Shown here: positions 11,943 to 24,393 of the stretch, piece after piece
Numbering within the stretch: position 1 is the stretch's first letter
Layout: each line of letters begins with the position of its first letter
From: Aegilops tauschii subsp. strangulata
Lineage: Eukaryota; Streptophyta; Magnoliopsida; Poales; Poaceae
Direction: 5' to 3'
Length of the DNA: 64,000 nucleotides
Assembly (NCBI RefSeq): GCF_002575655.3
Contig: NC_053037.3
Location: 252,745,135-252,809,134, forward strand
The notes under the pieces: model-generated
The model's input: only the letters and a program-made list of their open reading frames with translations
Database searches by the model: none
What the model was told of the DNA's origin: nothing
Program-made: the position numbers and the translations under genes

Positions 11943-13165
11943 CCCCTTGTTCGTCATGTTCTCCCAATCAGTCTCATCGGCTTGTGATCCTGCCATGGTT
12001 AGCAAAAATAGAAACACAACAGAATATGATCCTACAGGCTACTAGGAAGTGGTGGTGATGGTGGTGTGTCACAAATCCTTCAAGCGGATCTCAAATTCTT
12101 ACCAGTTCTTACCCAGCAGCAGGTGGTGATCGGCAACCGTTGTAGTCAAAACTCTCAAAGCTTGGATAGAGCGATTACCAGGGAGAGTCAAACGCACGAC
12201 GTAGATGTATGTGGAGCTGGGAAGGCTTATAATATGGTAGCAAAAAGGGTCAGCAATAATCAATTCAGATATGCAAAGTTGAATAAACGCTCAACGACGG
12301 TACTGTGCTGGTCCTAGGCTAGACCGTGCTAGAGACGCGAGCCTAGAACACTAACAAAATCACGGCGCTGCACGTAAACGAGGGAGGAGCACACTCTGAT
12401 TTTTTTTTCACTTTTTTTGCACTTTTTTTCCTCTTTTTTTTTGCTCCGCAACAAATTTTTTTCGAAAAAGTCTACAAATGGTCTAAAAACTGCCTAGCCA
12501 GAATTTTCCAGACTTACTTTTTTTTGAAACTGGAACTATTTTTCTACTGCGGGTAACACAGAAGTTTGGGAGTCCTTCTCTGTCACGACTCGAAGTATGG
12601 CGTGATCTGGAAATCCAAAACAGAGTAACAAAATACTGGACTTGGACTAGGACTGGTGGCGGAGATGAATCTGGAGGAACTCGGACTGGTGGCGGAGATG
12701 AATCTGGTGGAACTCGGACTGGTGGCGGATATATGTTGCAGGTGTACTCGGATTGGCGTGATGGCGGCGGATATGTGGTGGCGTATATGGACTCGGAATG
12801 GCGGTGAATATGTGGTGGTGGTATATGGCAGCGGCGGTGCGGTGGTGGTATATGGCAGAAGCGATGATGATGATGCGGTGGTGATATATGGCAGCGGCGA
12901 AGTGACAACCTGTGAACAGAACTCGAAACTCTAAACGACTAGACGTTAAGACCAGCAACTTGACACGATGACGCAACCGCAAATTCAACAAAGCAAACAC
13001 AGAAAAGATTATGCAAAGGCTCAGATTGGTTCGGATAGGATGAACTAACCCTAAATTTTTTTTTTGTGTGGCTTTTTCGTGGACTGTAGGTATGAAGAAC
13101 AGACTCGATCTAAACTACGAAAAACTGTAAAATCTCACCGCGCAACCTGGAAATCTGATACCACT
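11943..13165 (-). other. Array internal unit 3: gag stub plus leader
   Basis: Stub at 11943-11996 (18 codons, then LTR TGA). Next to the stub it shares the sequence CTACAGGCTACTAGGAAG with unit 4, against CTACAGACTACTAGTAA in units 1 and 2. It lacks the 9-bp insertion. Confidence 0.88.
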
Positions 13166-14081
13166 TGATAGAGGCAAAGGTGTCCCGTCTTTCGATGAGA
13201 TGATGGATATCGCTTTGGTGGAAGTCGACTTTGACGATCCGACTACGAACGTGCGATGACGTCGCGCCTTAGCAATCGCTAAACCAACTCCGAGAGGTTA
13301 TTGACCACGCCGGAGCACGATCAACCTTACCACGAGGGTCTGTTTCCTGCGAGCAAACGAAGAACAAGCAAGAAACTGAGATTGCAATCTGGATATTGCG
13401 AATATAAGATGAAAGCTTTATTGATCAAGGTGGGGTTCTATGACGCCTTTGTCTGGTCGTTGAACACAAACGAAGTACGCGAAGTTGCAGCTATGGCGAA
13501 CTTTTAATCTAAACAAAACCCAAAGTCTAAACGACGCCCTAAGGGCTGTATATATGGAGGAAGAGGGGGAATTTCGTGGCCCATGGGGAAGGGGTCCGAG
13601 ACCAACCTTATCTCTTGTTTCCCCACACATACGGACTCTAAAAATAGCCTATACTCAAGTATTTCGAAATTACATGGGCCTGGCCCAATAATAAAGTGAC
13701 GCAGCACCTAGAATAGCCTCTGGACGAAAGTTATGAAGTAGCATCTTGTATATTTCGTCCAAGGCTTCATGCACGCATTATGGTGGTTTCAATGTCCTGA
13801 AATCATCACTTGTAACTCCGTTCTTGTCCCCCATGCGCATGCCATCATCTCCATGCTTGTTCTTGCTCCAATGTTCATCCTTCTCAAAGCTAGGCCCTTC
13901 ATTTGTAAGCAAAACAAATGTATCCAATTTAGGCAGCATCATATTCTCATGAACATTAGAATCATTACCAAGAAACGAAAGTACCTGGTAATTTAATTGG
14001 CGTGCGCGAGCTCTAGTAATTGGTCCAGTATGTATAGCAGCAGGGGCTGTGGGTGTAACAATGGTATTGATGTCCTCATCA
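13166..14081 (-). repeat. Array LTR 4 (family 1)
   Basis: 916-bp complete LTR. One G is lost from the purine run near 13566 and a few private changes follow (CCCATGGGG, GAGACCAACC). Confidence 0.92.
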
Positions 14082-15306
14082 CCCCTTGTTCGTCATGTTC
14101 TCCCAATCAGTCTCATCGGCTTGTGATCCTGCCATGGTTAGCAAAAATAGAAACACAACAGAATATGATCCTACAGGCTACTAGGAAGTGGTGGTGATGG
14201 TGGTGTGTCACAAATCCTTCAAGCGGATCTCAAATTCTTACCAGTTCTTACCCAGCAGCAGGTGGTGATCGGCAACCGTTGTAGTCAAAACTCTCAAAGC
14301 TTGGATAGAGCGATTACCAGGGAGAGTGAAACGCACGACGTAGATGTATGTGGAGCTGGGAAGGCTTATAATATGGTAGCAAAAAGGGTCAGCAATAATC
14401 AATTCAGATATGCAAAGTTGAATAAACGCTCAACGACGGTACTGTGCTGGTCCTAGGCTAGACCGTGCTAGAGACGCGAGCCTAGAATACTAACAAAATC
14501 ACGGCGCTGCACGTAACCAAGGGAGGAGCACACTCTGAATTTTTTTTCACTTTTTTTGCACTTTTTTTCCTCTTTTTTTTTGCTCCGCAACAATTTTTTT
14601 CGAAAAAGTCTACAAATGGTCTAAAAACTGCCTAGCCAGAATTTTCCAGACTTACTTTTTTTTGAAACTGGAACTATTTTTCTACTGCGGGTAACACAGA
14701 AGTTTGGGAGTCCTTCTCTGTCACGACTCGGAGTATGGCGTGATCTGGAAATCCAAAACAGAGTAACAAAATACTGGACTTGGACTAGGACTGGTGGCGG
14801 AGATGAATCTGGTGGAACTCGGACTGGTGGCGGAGATGAATCTGGTGGAACTCGGACTTGTGGCAGATATATGTTGCAGGTGTACTCGGATTGGCGTGAT
14901 GGCGGCGGATATGTGGTGGCGTATATGGACTCGGAATGGCGGTGAATATGTGGTGGTGGTATATGGCAGCGGCGATGAAGTTGGTGCGGTGGTGGTATAT
15001 GGCAGCAGCGATGATGATGATGCGGTGGTGATATATGGCAGCGGCGACGTGACAACCTGAGAACAGAACTCGAAACTCTAAACGACTAGACGCTAAGACC
15101 AGCAACTTGACACGATGATGCAACCGCAAATTCAACAAAGCAAACACAGAAAAGATTATGCAAAGGCTCATATTGGTTCGGATAGGATGAACTAACCCTA
15201 AATTTTTTTTGGCTTTTTCGTGGACTATAGGTATGAAGAACAAACTCGATCTAAACTACGAAAAATTGTAAAATCTCGCCGAGCAACCTGGAAATCTGAT
15301 ACCACT
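14082..15306 (-). other. Array internal unit 4: gag stub plus leader
   Basis: Stub at 14082-14135. The leader carries the 9-bp insertion shared with leader 0 and has a shortened T-run segment near 15200. It is the unit nearest the outer 5' LTR. Confidence 0.88.
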
Positions 15307-16224
15307 TGATAGAGGCAAAGGTGTCCCGTCTTTCGATGAGATGATGGATATCGCTTTGGTGGAAGTCGACTTTGACGATCCGACTACGAACGTGCGATGA
15401 CGTCGCGCCTTAGCAATCGCTAAACCAACTCCGAGAGGTTATTGACCACGCCGGAGCACGATCAACCTGACCACGAGGGTCTGTTTCCTGCGAGCAAACG
15501 AAGAACAAGCAAGAAACTGAGATTGCAATCTGGATATTGCGAATACAAGATGAAAGCTTTATTGATCAAGGTGGGGTTATGTGACGCCTTTGTCTGGTCG
15601 TTGAACACAAACGAAGTACGCGAAGTCGCAGCTATGGCGAACTTTTAATCTAAACAAAACCCCCAAAGTCTAAACGACGCCCTAAGGGCTGTATATATGG
15701 AGGAAGAGGGGGAATTTCGTGGCCCTTGGGGAAGGGGTCCGAAACCAACTCTATCTCTTGTTTCCCCACACATACGGACTCTAAAAACAGCCTATACTCA
15801 AGTATTTCGAAAATACATGGGCCTGGCCCAATAATAAGGTGACGCAGCACCTAGAATAGCCTTTGGACGAAAGTTATGAAGTAGCATCTTGTATATTTCG
15901 TCCAAGGCTTCATGCACGCATTATGGTGGCTTGAACGTCCTGAAATCATCACTTGTAACTCTGTTCTTGTTCCCCGTGCGCATGCCATCATCTCCATGCT
16001 TGTTCTTGCTCCAATGTTCATCCTTCTCAAAGCTAGGCCCTTCATTTGTAAGCAAAACAAATGTATCCAATTTAGGCAGCATCATATTCTCATGAACATT
16101 AGAATCATTACCAAGAAACGAAAGTACCTGGTAATTTAATTGGCGTGCGCGAGCTCTAGTAATTGGTCCAGTATGTATAGCAGCAAGGGCTGTGGGTGTA
16201 ACAATGGTATTGATGTCCTCATCA
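15307..16224 (-). repeat. Array LTR 5, outer 5' LTR
   Basis: 918-bp LTR whose start (TGATGAGGAC on the minus strand) abuts gag sequence of element B at 16225. It is the most diverged LTR of the array. The neighbouring bases 16225-16229 (GGTTC) would be the target-site duplication if the array inserted as one element. Confidence 0.92.
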
Positions 16225-19200
16225 GGTTCCACCTCCAGCCGTGATACAAGAAAGCAGGCACAACCACCACTATCTTCCAAGAGCGCACCTGCCGAGTCTG
16301 CACAGAGCTCTTCTTCTTCCATGGCATCAACAGGGCACACAAGTGATATTATTTGTCGTCGTTGTAAGGGAAGAGGACATTATGCGCGAGAATGCAAATC
16401 TCAGCGTGTAATGATTGCTACTGAGGATGGTGGGTATGAGTCCGCTAGTGACTATGATGAGGAGACTTTGGCTCTTATTACACGTGAAGAACATGGTGGA
16501 GATGATTCTGAAAATGAGACGCAATACATGGCTCCTAAAGACGCTGACAGGTATGAATGTTTATTTGCTCAACGTGTTTTGAGTGTGCAGGTCACACAAG
16601 CAGAGCAAAATCAGAGGCATAAATTGTTCCATACAAAGGGAGTTGTGAAGGAACGTTCTGTTCGCGTCATCATAGATGGAGGGAGCTGTAACAACTTGGC
16701 TAGCATGGAGATGGTGGAGAAACTATCTCTCACCACAAGACCGCATCCACATCCTTACTACATCCAATGGTTCAACAACAGCGGCAAGGTTAAGGTAACA
16801 CGTACTGTTCGTGTGCATTTTAGTATCTCTACATATGCTGATTATGTTGATTGTGATGTGGTACCCATGCAAGCATGTTCCTTATTACTTGGTAGACCAT
16901 GGCAATTTGATAAAAATTCTGTACACCATGGTAGAAACAATCAGTATACTGTTGTTCATAAGGATAAAAATATTACTTTGCTTCCTATGACTCCTGATTC
17001 CATTTTGAAAGATGACATTAATAGAGCTAATAAAGCAAAACAGGAGAAAAATAAGAGTGAAAATCAGATTGGGGCAAAAGAATTTGAGCAACAAATGAAA
17101 CCTAATAATAAACCATCTAGTGTTGTTTCTGAAATTAAATTGAAAAGTGCATGTTTACTTGCCACAAAATCTGATATTGATGAGCTAGATTTCAGCAAAT
17201 CTGTTTGCTATGCTTTTGTGTGCAAAGAGGCATTATTTTCATTCGAGGACGTGCCTTCCTCTTTGCCCCCGCTGTCACTAACATTTTGCAGGAGTTCGCT
17301 GACGTCTTCCCACAAGACGTGGCACCGGGATTACCACCTATTCGAGGGATTGAGCATCAAATTGACTTAATTCCCGGTGCATCGCTACCCAACCATGCAC
17401 CATACCGTACCAATCCAGAGGAGACGAAGGAGATTATGCGTCAAGTACAGGAGCTGCTCGACAAAGGTTATATACGCGAATCTCTTAGTCCTTGTGCTGT
17501 TCCTATTATACTAGTGCCTAAAAAGGATGGTACGTCGCGCTTGTGTGTTGATTGTAGAGGCATTAATAATATTACTATTCGTTATCGTCATCCTATTCCT
17601 AGGCTAGATGATATGCTTGATGAATTGAGTGGCTCTACAATATTCTCCAAAGTTGATTTGCGTAGTGGATACTATCAAATTCGTATGAAATTGGGAGATG
17701 AATGGAAAACTGCATTTAAAACTAAGTTTGGTTTATATGAGTGGTTAGCCATGCCTTTTGGGTTAACTAATGAACGAAGTTTTACGTGCTTTCATTGGAC
17801 GATTTGTGGTAGTCTATTTTGATGATATACTGATTTATAGCAAATCTTTGGAAGAACATTTGGAACATTTACGTGCTGTTTTTATTGCTCTACGTGATGC
17901 ACGTTTGTTTGGTAACCTTGGGAAGTGCACCTTTTGCACCGACCGAGTATCTTTTCTTGGCTATGTTGTTACTCCACAGGGAATTGAAGTTGATAAAGCC
18001 AAGATTGAAGCTATTGAGAGTTGGCCGCAGCCCAAAACGGTCACACAAGTGCGGAGTTTTCTTGGACTCGCTGGTTTCTATAGGCGTTTTGTGAGAGATT
18101 TTAGCACCATTGCTGCACCTCTCAACGAGCTTACAAAGAAGGATGTGCCTTTTGTTTGGGGTACCGCACAGGAAGAAGCCTTCACGGTATTGAAAGATAA
18201 GTTGACACATGCTCCTTTACTCCAACTTCCTGATTTTAATCAGACTTTTGAGCTTGAATGTGATGCTAGTGGAATTGGATTAGGAGGTGTGTTATTACAA
18301 GATGGTAAACCTGTTGCATACTTTTCTGAAAAATTGAGTGGGCCTAGTCTGAATTATTCTACTTATGATAAAGAACTATATGCTCTTGTTCTTACTTTAG
18401 AAACATGGCAACATTATTTATGGCCCAAAGAATTTGTTATACATTCTGATCATGAATCTTTGTAACATATTAAAAGTCAAGCTAAACTGAATCGTAGACA
18501 TGCTAAATGGGTTGAATTCATTGAAACTTTCCCTTATGTCATTAAACACAAGAAGGGTAAAGAAAATGTTATTGCTGATGCATTGTATCGTCGCTATACT
18601 ATGCTCTCACAACTTGACTTCAAATATTTGGTTTGGAGACCATCAAAGATCAATATGTGCATGATGCTGATTTTAAAGATGTTTGCAGAATTGTAAAGAA
18701 GGAAGAACCTGGAACAAGTTTGTCGTTAATGATGGATTTGTGTTCCGTGCTAACAAGCTATGCATTCCAGCTAGCTCTCTTCGTCTTTTGTTGTTGCAGG
18801 AGGCGCATGGAGGAGGATTAATGGGACACTTTGGCGTGAAGAAGACGGAGGACGTACTTGCTACACATTTCTTTTGGCCAAAGATGAGACGGGATGTTGA
18901 GCGTTTTGTTGCTCGCTGCACTACATCTCAAAAAGCTAAGTCACGACTCAATCCTCATGGTTTATATATGCCTTTGCCTGTACCTAGTGTTCCTTGGGAG
19001 GATATATCTATGGACTTTGTTTTAGGTTTACCTCGAACAAAGAAGGGGAGGGATAGCATATTAGTTGTCGTGGATAGATTCTCAAAAATGGCACACTTTA
19101 TACCATGTCATAAAAGCGATGATGCTGTTAATGTTGCTGATTTGTTCTTCCGTGAAATTATTCGTTTGCATGGTGTGCCAAATACTATTGTTTCAGATCG

Positions 19201-20010
19201 TGATACTAAATTTCTTAGCCAATTTTGGAGATGTTTATGGGCTAAGTTGGGGACTAAACTGCTTTTTAGTACTACTTGTCACCCCCAAACTGATGGACAA
19301 ACTGAAGTAGTCAATAGAACATTGTCTACAATGCTTAGGGCTGTTTTGAAGAATAATAAGAAAATGTGGGAAGAATGCTTGCCTCATATTGAGTTTGCTT
19401 ATAATCGTTCATTGCATTCTACTACTAAGATGTGCCCTTTTGAAATTGTGTATGTTTTCCTACCTCGTGCACCTATTGATTTGTTGCCTCTTCCATCTTC
19501 GGAGAAGGTTAATTTTGATGCTAAACAACGTGCTGAATTGATCTTAAAAATGCATGAGTTAACTAAGGAAAACATTGAGCGTATGAATGCTAAATATAAA
19601 CTTGCTGGAGATAAGGGTAGAAAACATGTTGTGTTTGCACCTGGAGATCTTGTTTGGTTACATTTGCGTAAGGATAGATTTCCTGATTTGCGCAAATCAA
19701 AGCTAATGCCACGTGCTGATGGTCCTTTTAAGGTGTTAGAGAAAATAAATGATAATGCATATAAACTTGAGCTGCCTGCAGATTTTGGGGTTAGTCCCAC
19801 TTTTAACATTGCAGATTTGAAGCCTTATTTGGGTGAGGGACATGAGATTCCGTCGAGGACGACTTCATTTCAAGAAGGGGAGGATGATGAGGACATCAAT
19901 ACCATTGTTACACCCACAGCCCCTGCTGCTATACATACTGGACCAATTACTACAGCTCGCGCAGGCCAATTAAATTACCAGGTACTTCCGTTTCTTGGTA
20001 ATGATTCTAA
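16225..20010 (+). pseudogene. Element B gag-pol remnant, 5' truncated and frameshifted
   Basis: Plus-strand family-1 gag-pol starting in late gag and running through zinc knuckle, protease (DGG), RT (YFDD), RNase H and integrase. Lesions seen: a 1-nt loss near 17268; a 26-bp deletion near 17765-17772 between short CTAATG repeats in RT, which shifts the frame; TAA at 18463-18465 in RNase H; further 1-nt losses near 18627 and 18682; and a Cys-to-Ser change in the integrase zinc finger (CTTS instead of CTTC). The 5' end was removed by the array at 16224. The 3' end stops inside the LTR at the palindrome junction. It shares the RT deletion and several codon changes with H. Confidence 0.9.
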
Positions 20011-20011
20011 T
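19885..20011 (+). repeat. Element B 3' LTR fragment
   Basis: First 127 bases of a family-1 LTR (TGATGAGGAC start), preceded by the purine tract and truncated at the inverted junction with C. Confidence 0.85.
20008..20011. other. Inverted (tail-to-tail) junction of B and C, TAAT microhomology
   Basis: The plus LTR sequence TTCTAAT switches to the reverse complement of the same LTR (TAATTTAATTGGCG). TAAT is common to both sides. There is no spacer, so the B and C arms form a palindrome. Confidence 0.8.
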
Positions 20012-20100
20012 TTAATTGGCGTGCGCGAGCTCTAGTAATCGGTCCAGTATGTATAGTAGCAGGGGTTGTGGGTGTAACAATGGTATTGATGTCCTCATCA
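20012..20100 (-). repeat. Element C 3' LTR fragment
   Basis: The first 90 or so bases of a family-1 LTR on the minus strand (start at 20100), followed on that strand by the junction with B. Confidence 0.85.
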
Positions 20101-23100
20101 TCCTCCCCTTCTTGAAATGAAGTCGTCCTCAACGGAAGCTCATCTTCCTCACTCAAATAAGGCTTCAAATCAGCAATGTTAAAAGTGCGACTAACCCCAA
20201 AATCTGCAGGCAGCTCAAGTTTATATGCATTATCATTTATTTTCTCTAACACCTTAAAAGGACCATCAGCACGTGGCATTAGCTTTGATTTGCGCAAATT
20301 AGGAAACCTATCCTTACGCAAATGTAACCAAACATGATCTCCAGGTGCAAAGACAACATGTTTTCTACCCTTATCTCCAGCAAGTTTATATTTAGCATTC
20401 ATACGCTCAATGTTTTCCTTAGTTAACTCATGCATTTTTAAGATCAATTCAGCACGTTGTTTAGCATCAAAATTAACCTTCTCCGAAGATGGAAGAGGCA
20501 ACAAATCAATGGGTGCATGAGGTAGGAAACCATACACAATTTCAAAAGGGCACATCTTACTAGTAGAATGCAACGAACGATTATAAGCAAATTCAATATG
20601 AGGCAAGCATTCTTCCCACATTTTCTTATTATTCTTCAAAACAGCCCTAAGCATAGTAGACAATGTTCTATTGACTACTTCAGTTTGACCATCAGTTTGG
20701 GGGTGACAAGTAGTACTAAAAAGCAGTTTAGTCCCCAACTTAGCCCATAAACATCTCCAAAAGTGACTAAGAAATTTAGTATCACGATCTAAAACAATAG
20801 TATTTGGCACACCATGCAAGCGAATAATTTCACGAAAGAACAAATCAGCAACATTAAAAGCATCATCGCTTTTATGACAGGGTATAAAGTGTGCCATTTT
20901 CGAGAACCTATCCACGACAACAAATATGCTATCCCTCCCCTTCTTTGTTCGAGGTAAACCTAAAACAAAGTCCATAGATATATCCTCCCAAGGAACACTA
21001 GGTACAGGCAAAGGCATATATAAACCATGAGGATTGAGTCGTGACTTAGCTTTTTGACATGTAGTGCAGCGAGCAACAAAATGCTCAACATCCCGTCTCA
21101 TCTTTGGCCAAAAGAAATGTGTAGCAAGTATATCCTCTGTCTTCTTCACACCAAAGTGTCCCATTAATCCTCCTCCATGCGCCTCCTGCAACAACAAAAG
21201 ACGAACGGAGCTAGCTGGAATGCATAGCTTGTTAGCACGAAACACTAATCCATCGTTAACGACGAACTTGTTCTATGTTCTACCTTCTTTACAATTCTGC
21301 AATACATCTTTAAATTCAGCATCATGCACATATTGATCTTTGATGGTCTCCAAACCAAATATTTTAAAGTCAAGTTGTGAAAGCATAGTATAACGACGGG
21401 ACAATGCATCAGCAATAACATTTTCTTTACCCTTCTTGTGTTTAATGACATAAGGGAAAGTCTCAATGAATTCAACCCATTTAGCATATCTACGGTTCAG
21501 TTTTGCTTGACTTTTAATGTGTTTCAAAGATTCATGATCAGAATGTATAACAAATTCTTTCGGCCATAAATAATGTTGCCATGTTTCTAAAGTCCGAACA
21601 AGAGCATATAATTCTTTATCATAAGTAGAATAGTTCAGACTAGGCCCACTCAATTTTTCAGAAAAGTATGCAACAGGTTTGCCATCTTGTAATAACACAC
21701 CTCCTAATCCAATTCCACTAGCATCACATTCAAGCTCAAAAGTCTGATTAAAATCAGGAAGTTGGAGTAAAGGAGCATGTGTCAACTTATCTTTCAATAC
21801 CGTGAAGGCTTCTTCCTGTGCGGTACCCCAAACAAAAGGCACATCCTTCTTTGTAAGCTCGTTGAGAGGTGCAGCAATGGTGCTAAAATCTCTCACAAAA
21901 CGCCTATAGAAACCAGCGAGTCCAAGAAAACTCCGCACTTGTGTGACCGTTTTGGGCTGCGGCCAACTCTCAATAGCTTCAATCTTGGCTTTATCAACTT
22001 CAATTCCCTGTGGAGTAACAACATAGCCAAGAAAAGATACTCGGTCGGTGCAAAAGGTGCACTTCCCAAGGTTACCAAACAAACGTGCATCACGTAGAGC
22101 AATAAAAACAGCACGTAAATGTTCCAAATGTTCTTCCAAAGATTTGCTATAAATCAGTATATCATCAAAATAGACTACCACAAATCGTCCAATGAAAGCA
22201 CGTAAAACTTCGTTCATTAGTCTCATGAAAGTACTAGGTGGATTAGTTAACCCAAAAGGCATGACTAACCACTCATATAAACCAAACTTAGTTTTAAATG
22301 ATGTTTTCCATTCATCTCCCAATTTCATACGAATTTGATGGTATCCACTACGCAAATCAACTTTGGAGAATATTGTAGAGCCACTCAATTCATCAAGCAT
22401 ATCATCTAGCCTAGGAATAGGATGACGATAACGAATAGTAATATTATTAATGCCTCTACAATCAACACACATACGCGATGTACCATCCTTTTTAGGCACT
22501 AGTATAATAGGAACAGCACAAGGACTAAGAGATTCGCGTATATAAACTTTGTCGAGCAGCTCCTGTACTTGACGCATAATCTCCTTCGTCTCCTCTGGAT
22601 TGGTACGGTATGGTGCACGGTTGGGTAGCGATGCATCGGGAATTAAGTCAATTTGATGCTCAATCCCTCGAATAGGTGGTAATCCCGGTGGCACGTCTTG
22701 TGGGAAGACGTCAGCGAACTCCTGCAAAATGTTAGTGACTGCAGGGGGCAAAGAGGAAGGCACGTCCTCGAATGAAAATAATGCCTCTTTGCACACAAAA
22801 GCATAGCAAACAGATTTGCTAAAAACTAGCTCATCAATATCAGATTTGGTGGCAAGTAAACATGCATTTTTCAATTTAATTTCAGAAGCAACAGTAGGTG
22901 GTTTATTATTAGGCTTCATTTGTTGCTCAAATTCTTTTGCCACAATCTGATTTTCACTCTTATTTTTCTCCTGTTTTGCTTTATTAGCTCTATGAATATC
23001 ATCTTTCAAAATGGAATCAGGAGTCATAGGAAGCAGAGTAATATTTGTATCCTTATGAACAAGAGTATACTGATTGTTTCTACCATGGTGTACAGAATTT

Positions 23101-24393
23101 TTATCAAATTGCCATGGTCTACCAAGTAATAAGGAACATGCTTGCATAGGTACCACATCACAATCAACATAATCAGCATATGTAGAGATACTAAAATGCA
23201 CCCGTACAGTACGTGTTACCTTAACCTTGCTGCTGTTGTTGAACCATTGGATGTAGTAAGGATGTGGATGTGGTCTTGTGGTGAGAGATAGCTTCTCCAC
23301 CATCTCCATGCTAGCCAAGTTGTTGCAGCTCCCTGCATCTATGATGACGCGAATAGAATGTTCCTTCACAACTCCCTTTGTATGGAACAAATTATGCCTC
23401 TGATTTTGCTCAGCTTGTGTAACCTGCACACTCAAAACACGTTGAGCAACTAAACATTCATACCTGTCAACATCTTCAGCAGCCATGTATTGCGTCTCAT
23501 GATCAGAATCATCTCCACCATGTTCTTCATGTGTAATAAGAGCCAAAGTCTCCTCATCATAGTCACTAGCGGAGTCGTACCCACCATCCTCAGTAGCAAT
23601 CATCACACGCTGAGATTTGCATTCTCTCAAAAAATGTCCTCTTCCCTTACAACGACGACAAATAATATCACTTGTGTGCCCTGTTGACGCCATGGAAGAA
23701 GAAGAGCTCTGTGCAGGCCCGACAGGTGTGCTCTTGGCAGATAGTGGTGGTTGTGCCTGCTTTCTTGTATCACGGTTGGAGGTGGCACCCGAAGGAGGTG
23801 ATGGTGCAGTGGAAGTAGATGATGCACGTGGTGTCCATGATGAAGGTCGACCTGCAGAAAAGTTAGTTCGCGCCAATGCCTGTCGATCCTGCACTTCACG
23901 TTCAGCTTTACAAGCAAGATGGAATAAACGAGTGATATTATTATAATCCTTATACTCTAGAATGGTCTGAATCTCTCTATTTAATCCACCCATAAAACGT
24001 GCAAGCATAGCTTCATTCTCCTCAACAATACCACATCTAATCAAGCCAGTTTATAATTCCTGATAATATTCTTCTACAGAATTTCTTCCTTGTCTTAAGC
24101 GCTGCAATTTTTGAAGTAATTCACGTTGATAATATGGTGGAACCCAATGAGTACGCATAGCAGTTTTCAAAGCAGCCCAAGTAGCTGGAACAGGATATAA
24201 TCTACAATGTTCAGACCACCAAACACATGCAAAGCTAGTGAAAGCACAAACAGCAGCAGGAACAGGTCTCTGCTCAGGATATTGTAAACATGTAAATCGT
24301 TGTTCAGTTTCTAACTCCCAAGTAAGATATATATCAGGAACATATCTACCCTCAAATGGCGGAATATTCAATTTCAGTTTAGGGAGATGGTCA
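20012..24393 (-). pseudogene. Element C gag-pol, 5' truncated, two nonsense codons
   Basis: Minus-strand family-1 gag-pol beginning inside gag (just before the conserved NIPPFEGRY segment at about 24371) and extending to the LTR. Gag core, zinc knuckle, protease, RT with intact YFDD, RNase H and integrase are all present. Only two breaks are seen, both substitutions in the original frame: TAA at 24051-24049 in gag (Gln codon) and TAG at 21275-21273 between RNase H and integrase (Trp codon). It lacks the 26-bp RT deletion of B and H, so B and C are different copies and not a simple inverted duplication. The 5' part was displaced by D's LTR at 24394. Confidence 0.9.

Larger units (their letters stand above)
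5748..16224 (-). mobile_element. Tandem array of family-1 LTR plus leader units (five LTRs, period 2.14 kb)
   Basis: LTR left ends at 6751, 8888, 11026, 13166 and 15307 give periods of 2137, 2138, 2140 and 2141 bp, all in minus orientation. Each complete unit is one LTR of about 917 bp plus about 1.22 kb holding only the primer site, the untranslated leader and the first 18 gag codons. All remaining gag-pol is missing, with the same junction in every unit. The right end at 16224 is an exact LTR terminus, so it is the 5' end of the array. The left end is cut by element A and continues outside the window. Adjacent units share LTRs, as expected from unequal LTR recombination of a short deletion derivative. 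Confidence 0.92.

Noticed and set aside
5850..15240. Pro/His-rich leader frames of 141-171 codons repeated in every array unit
   Set aside because: They lack a conserved ATG (starts are TTG or GTG), derive from 33-bp and CCACC-type repeats, and change frame in unit 2. Not supported as genes.
6751..16224. Regular direct repeats resembling a CRISPR array at large scale
   Set aside because: The repeats are 917-bp LTRs with a leader between them in a plant-type sequence; no short repeat and unique spacer pattern.
16225..24393. B and C as a recent inverted duplication of one copy
   Set aside because: B has the 26-bp RT deletion and its own lesions, and C has different nonsense codons; they are different copies joined tail to tail.
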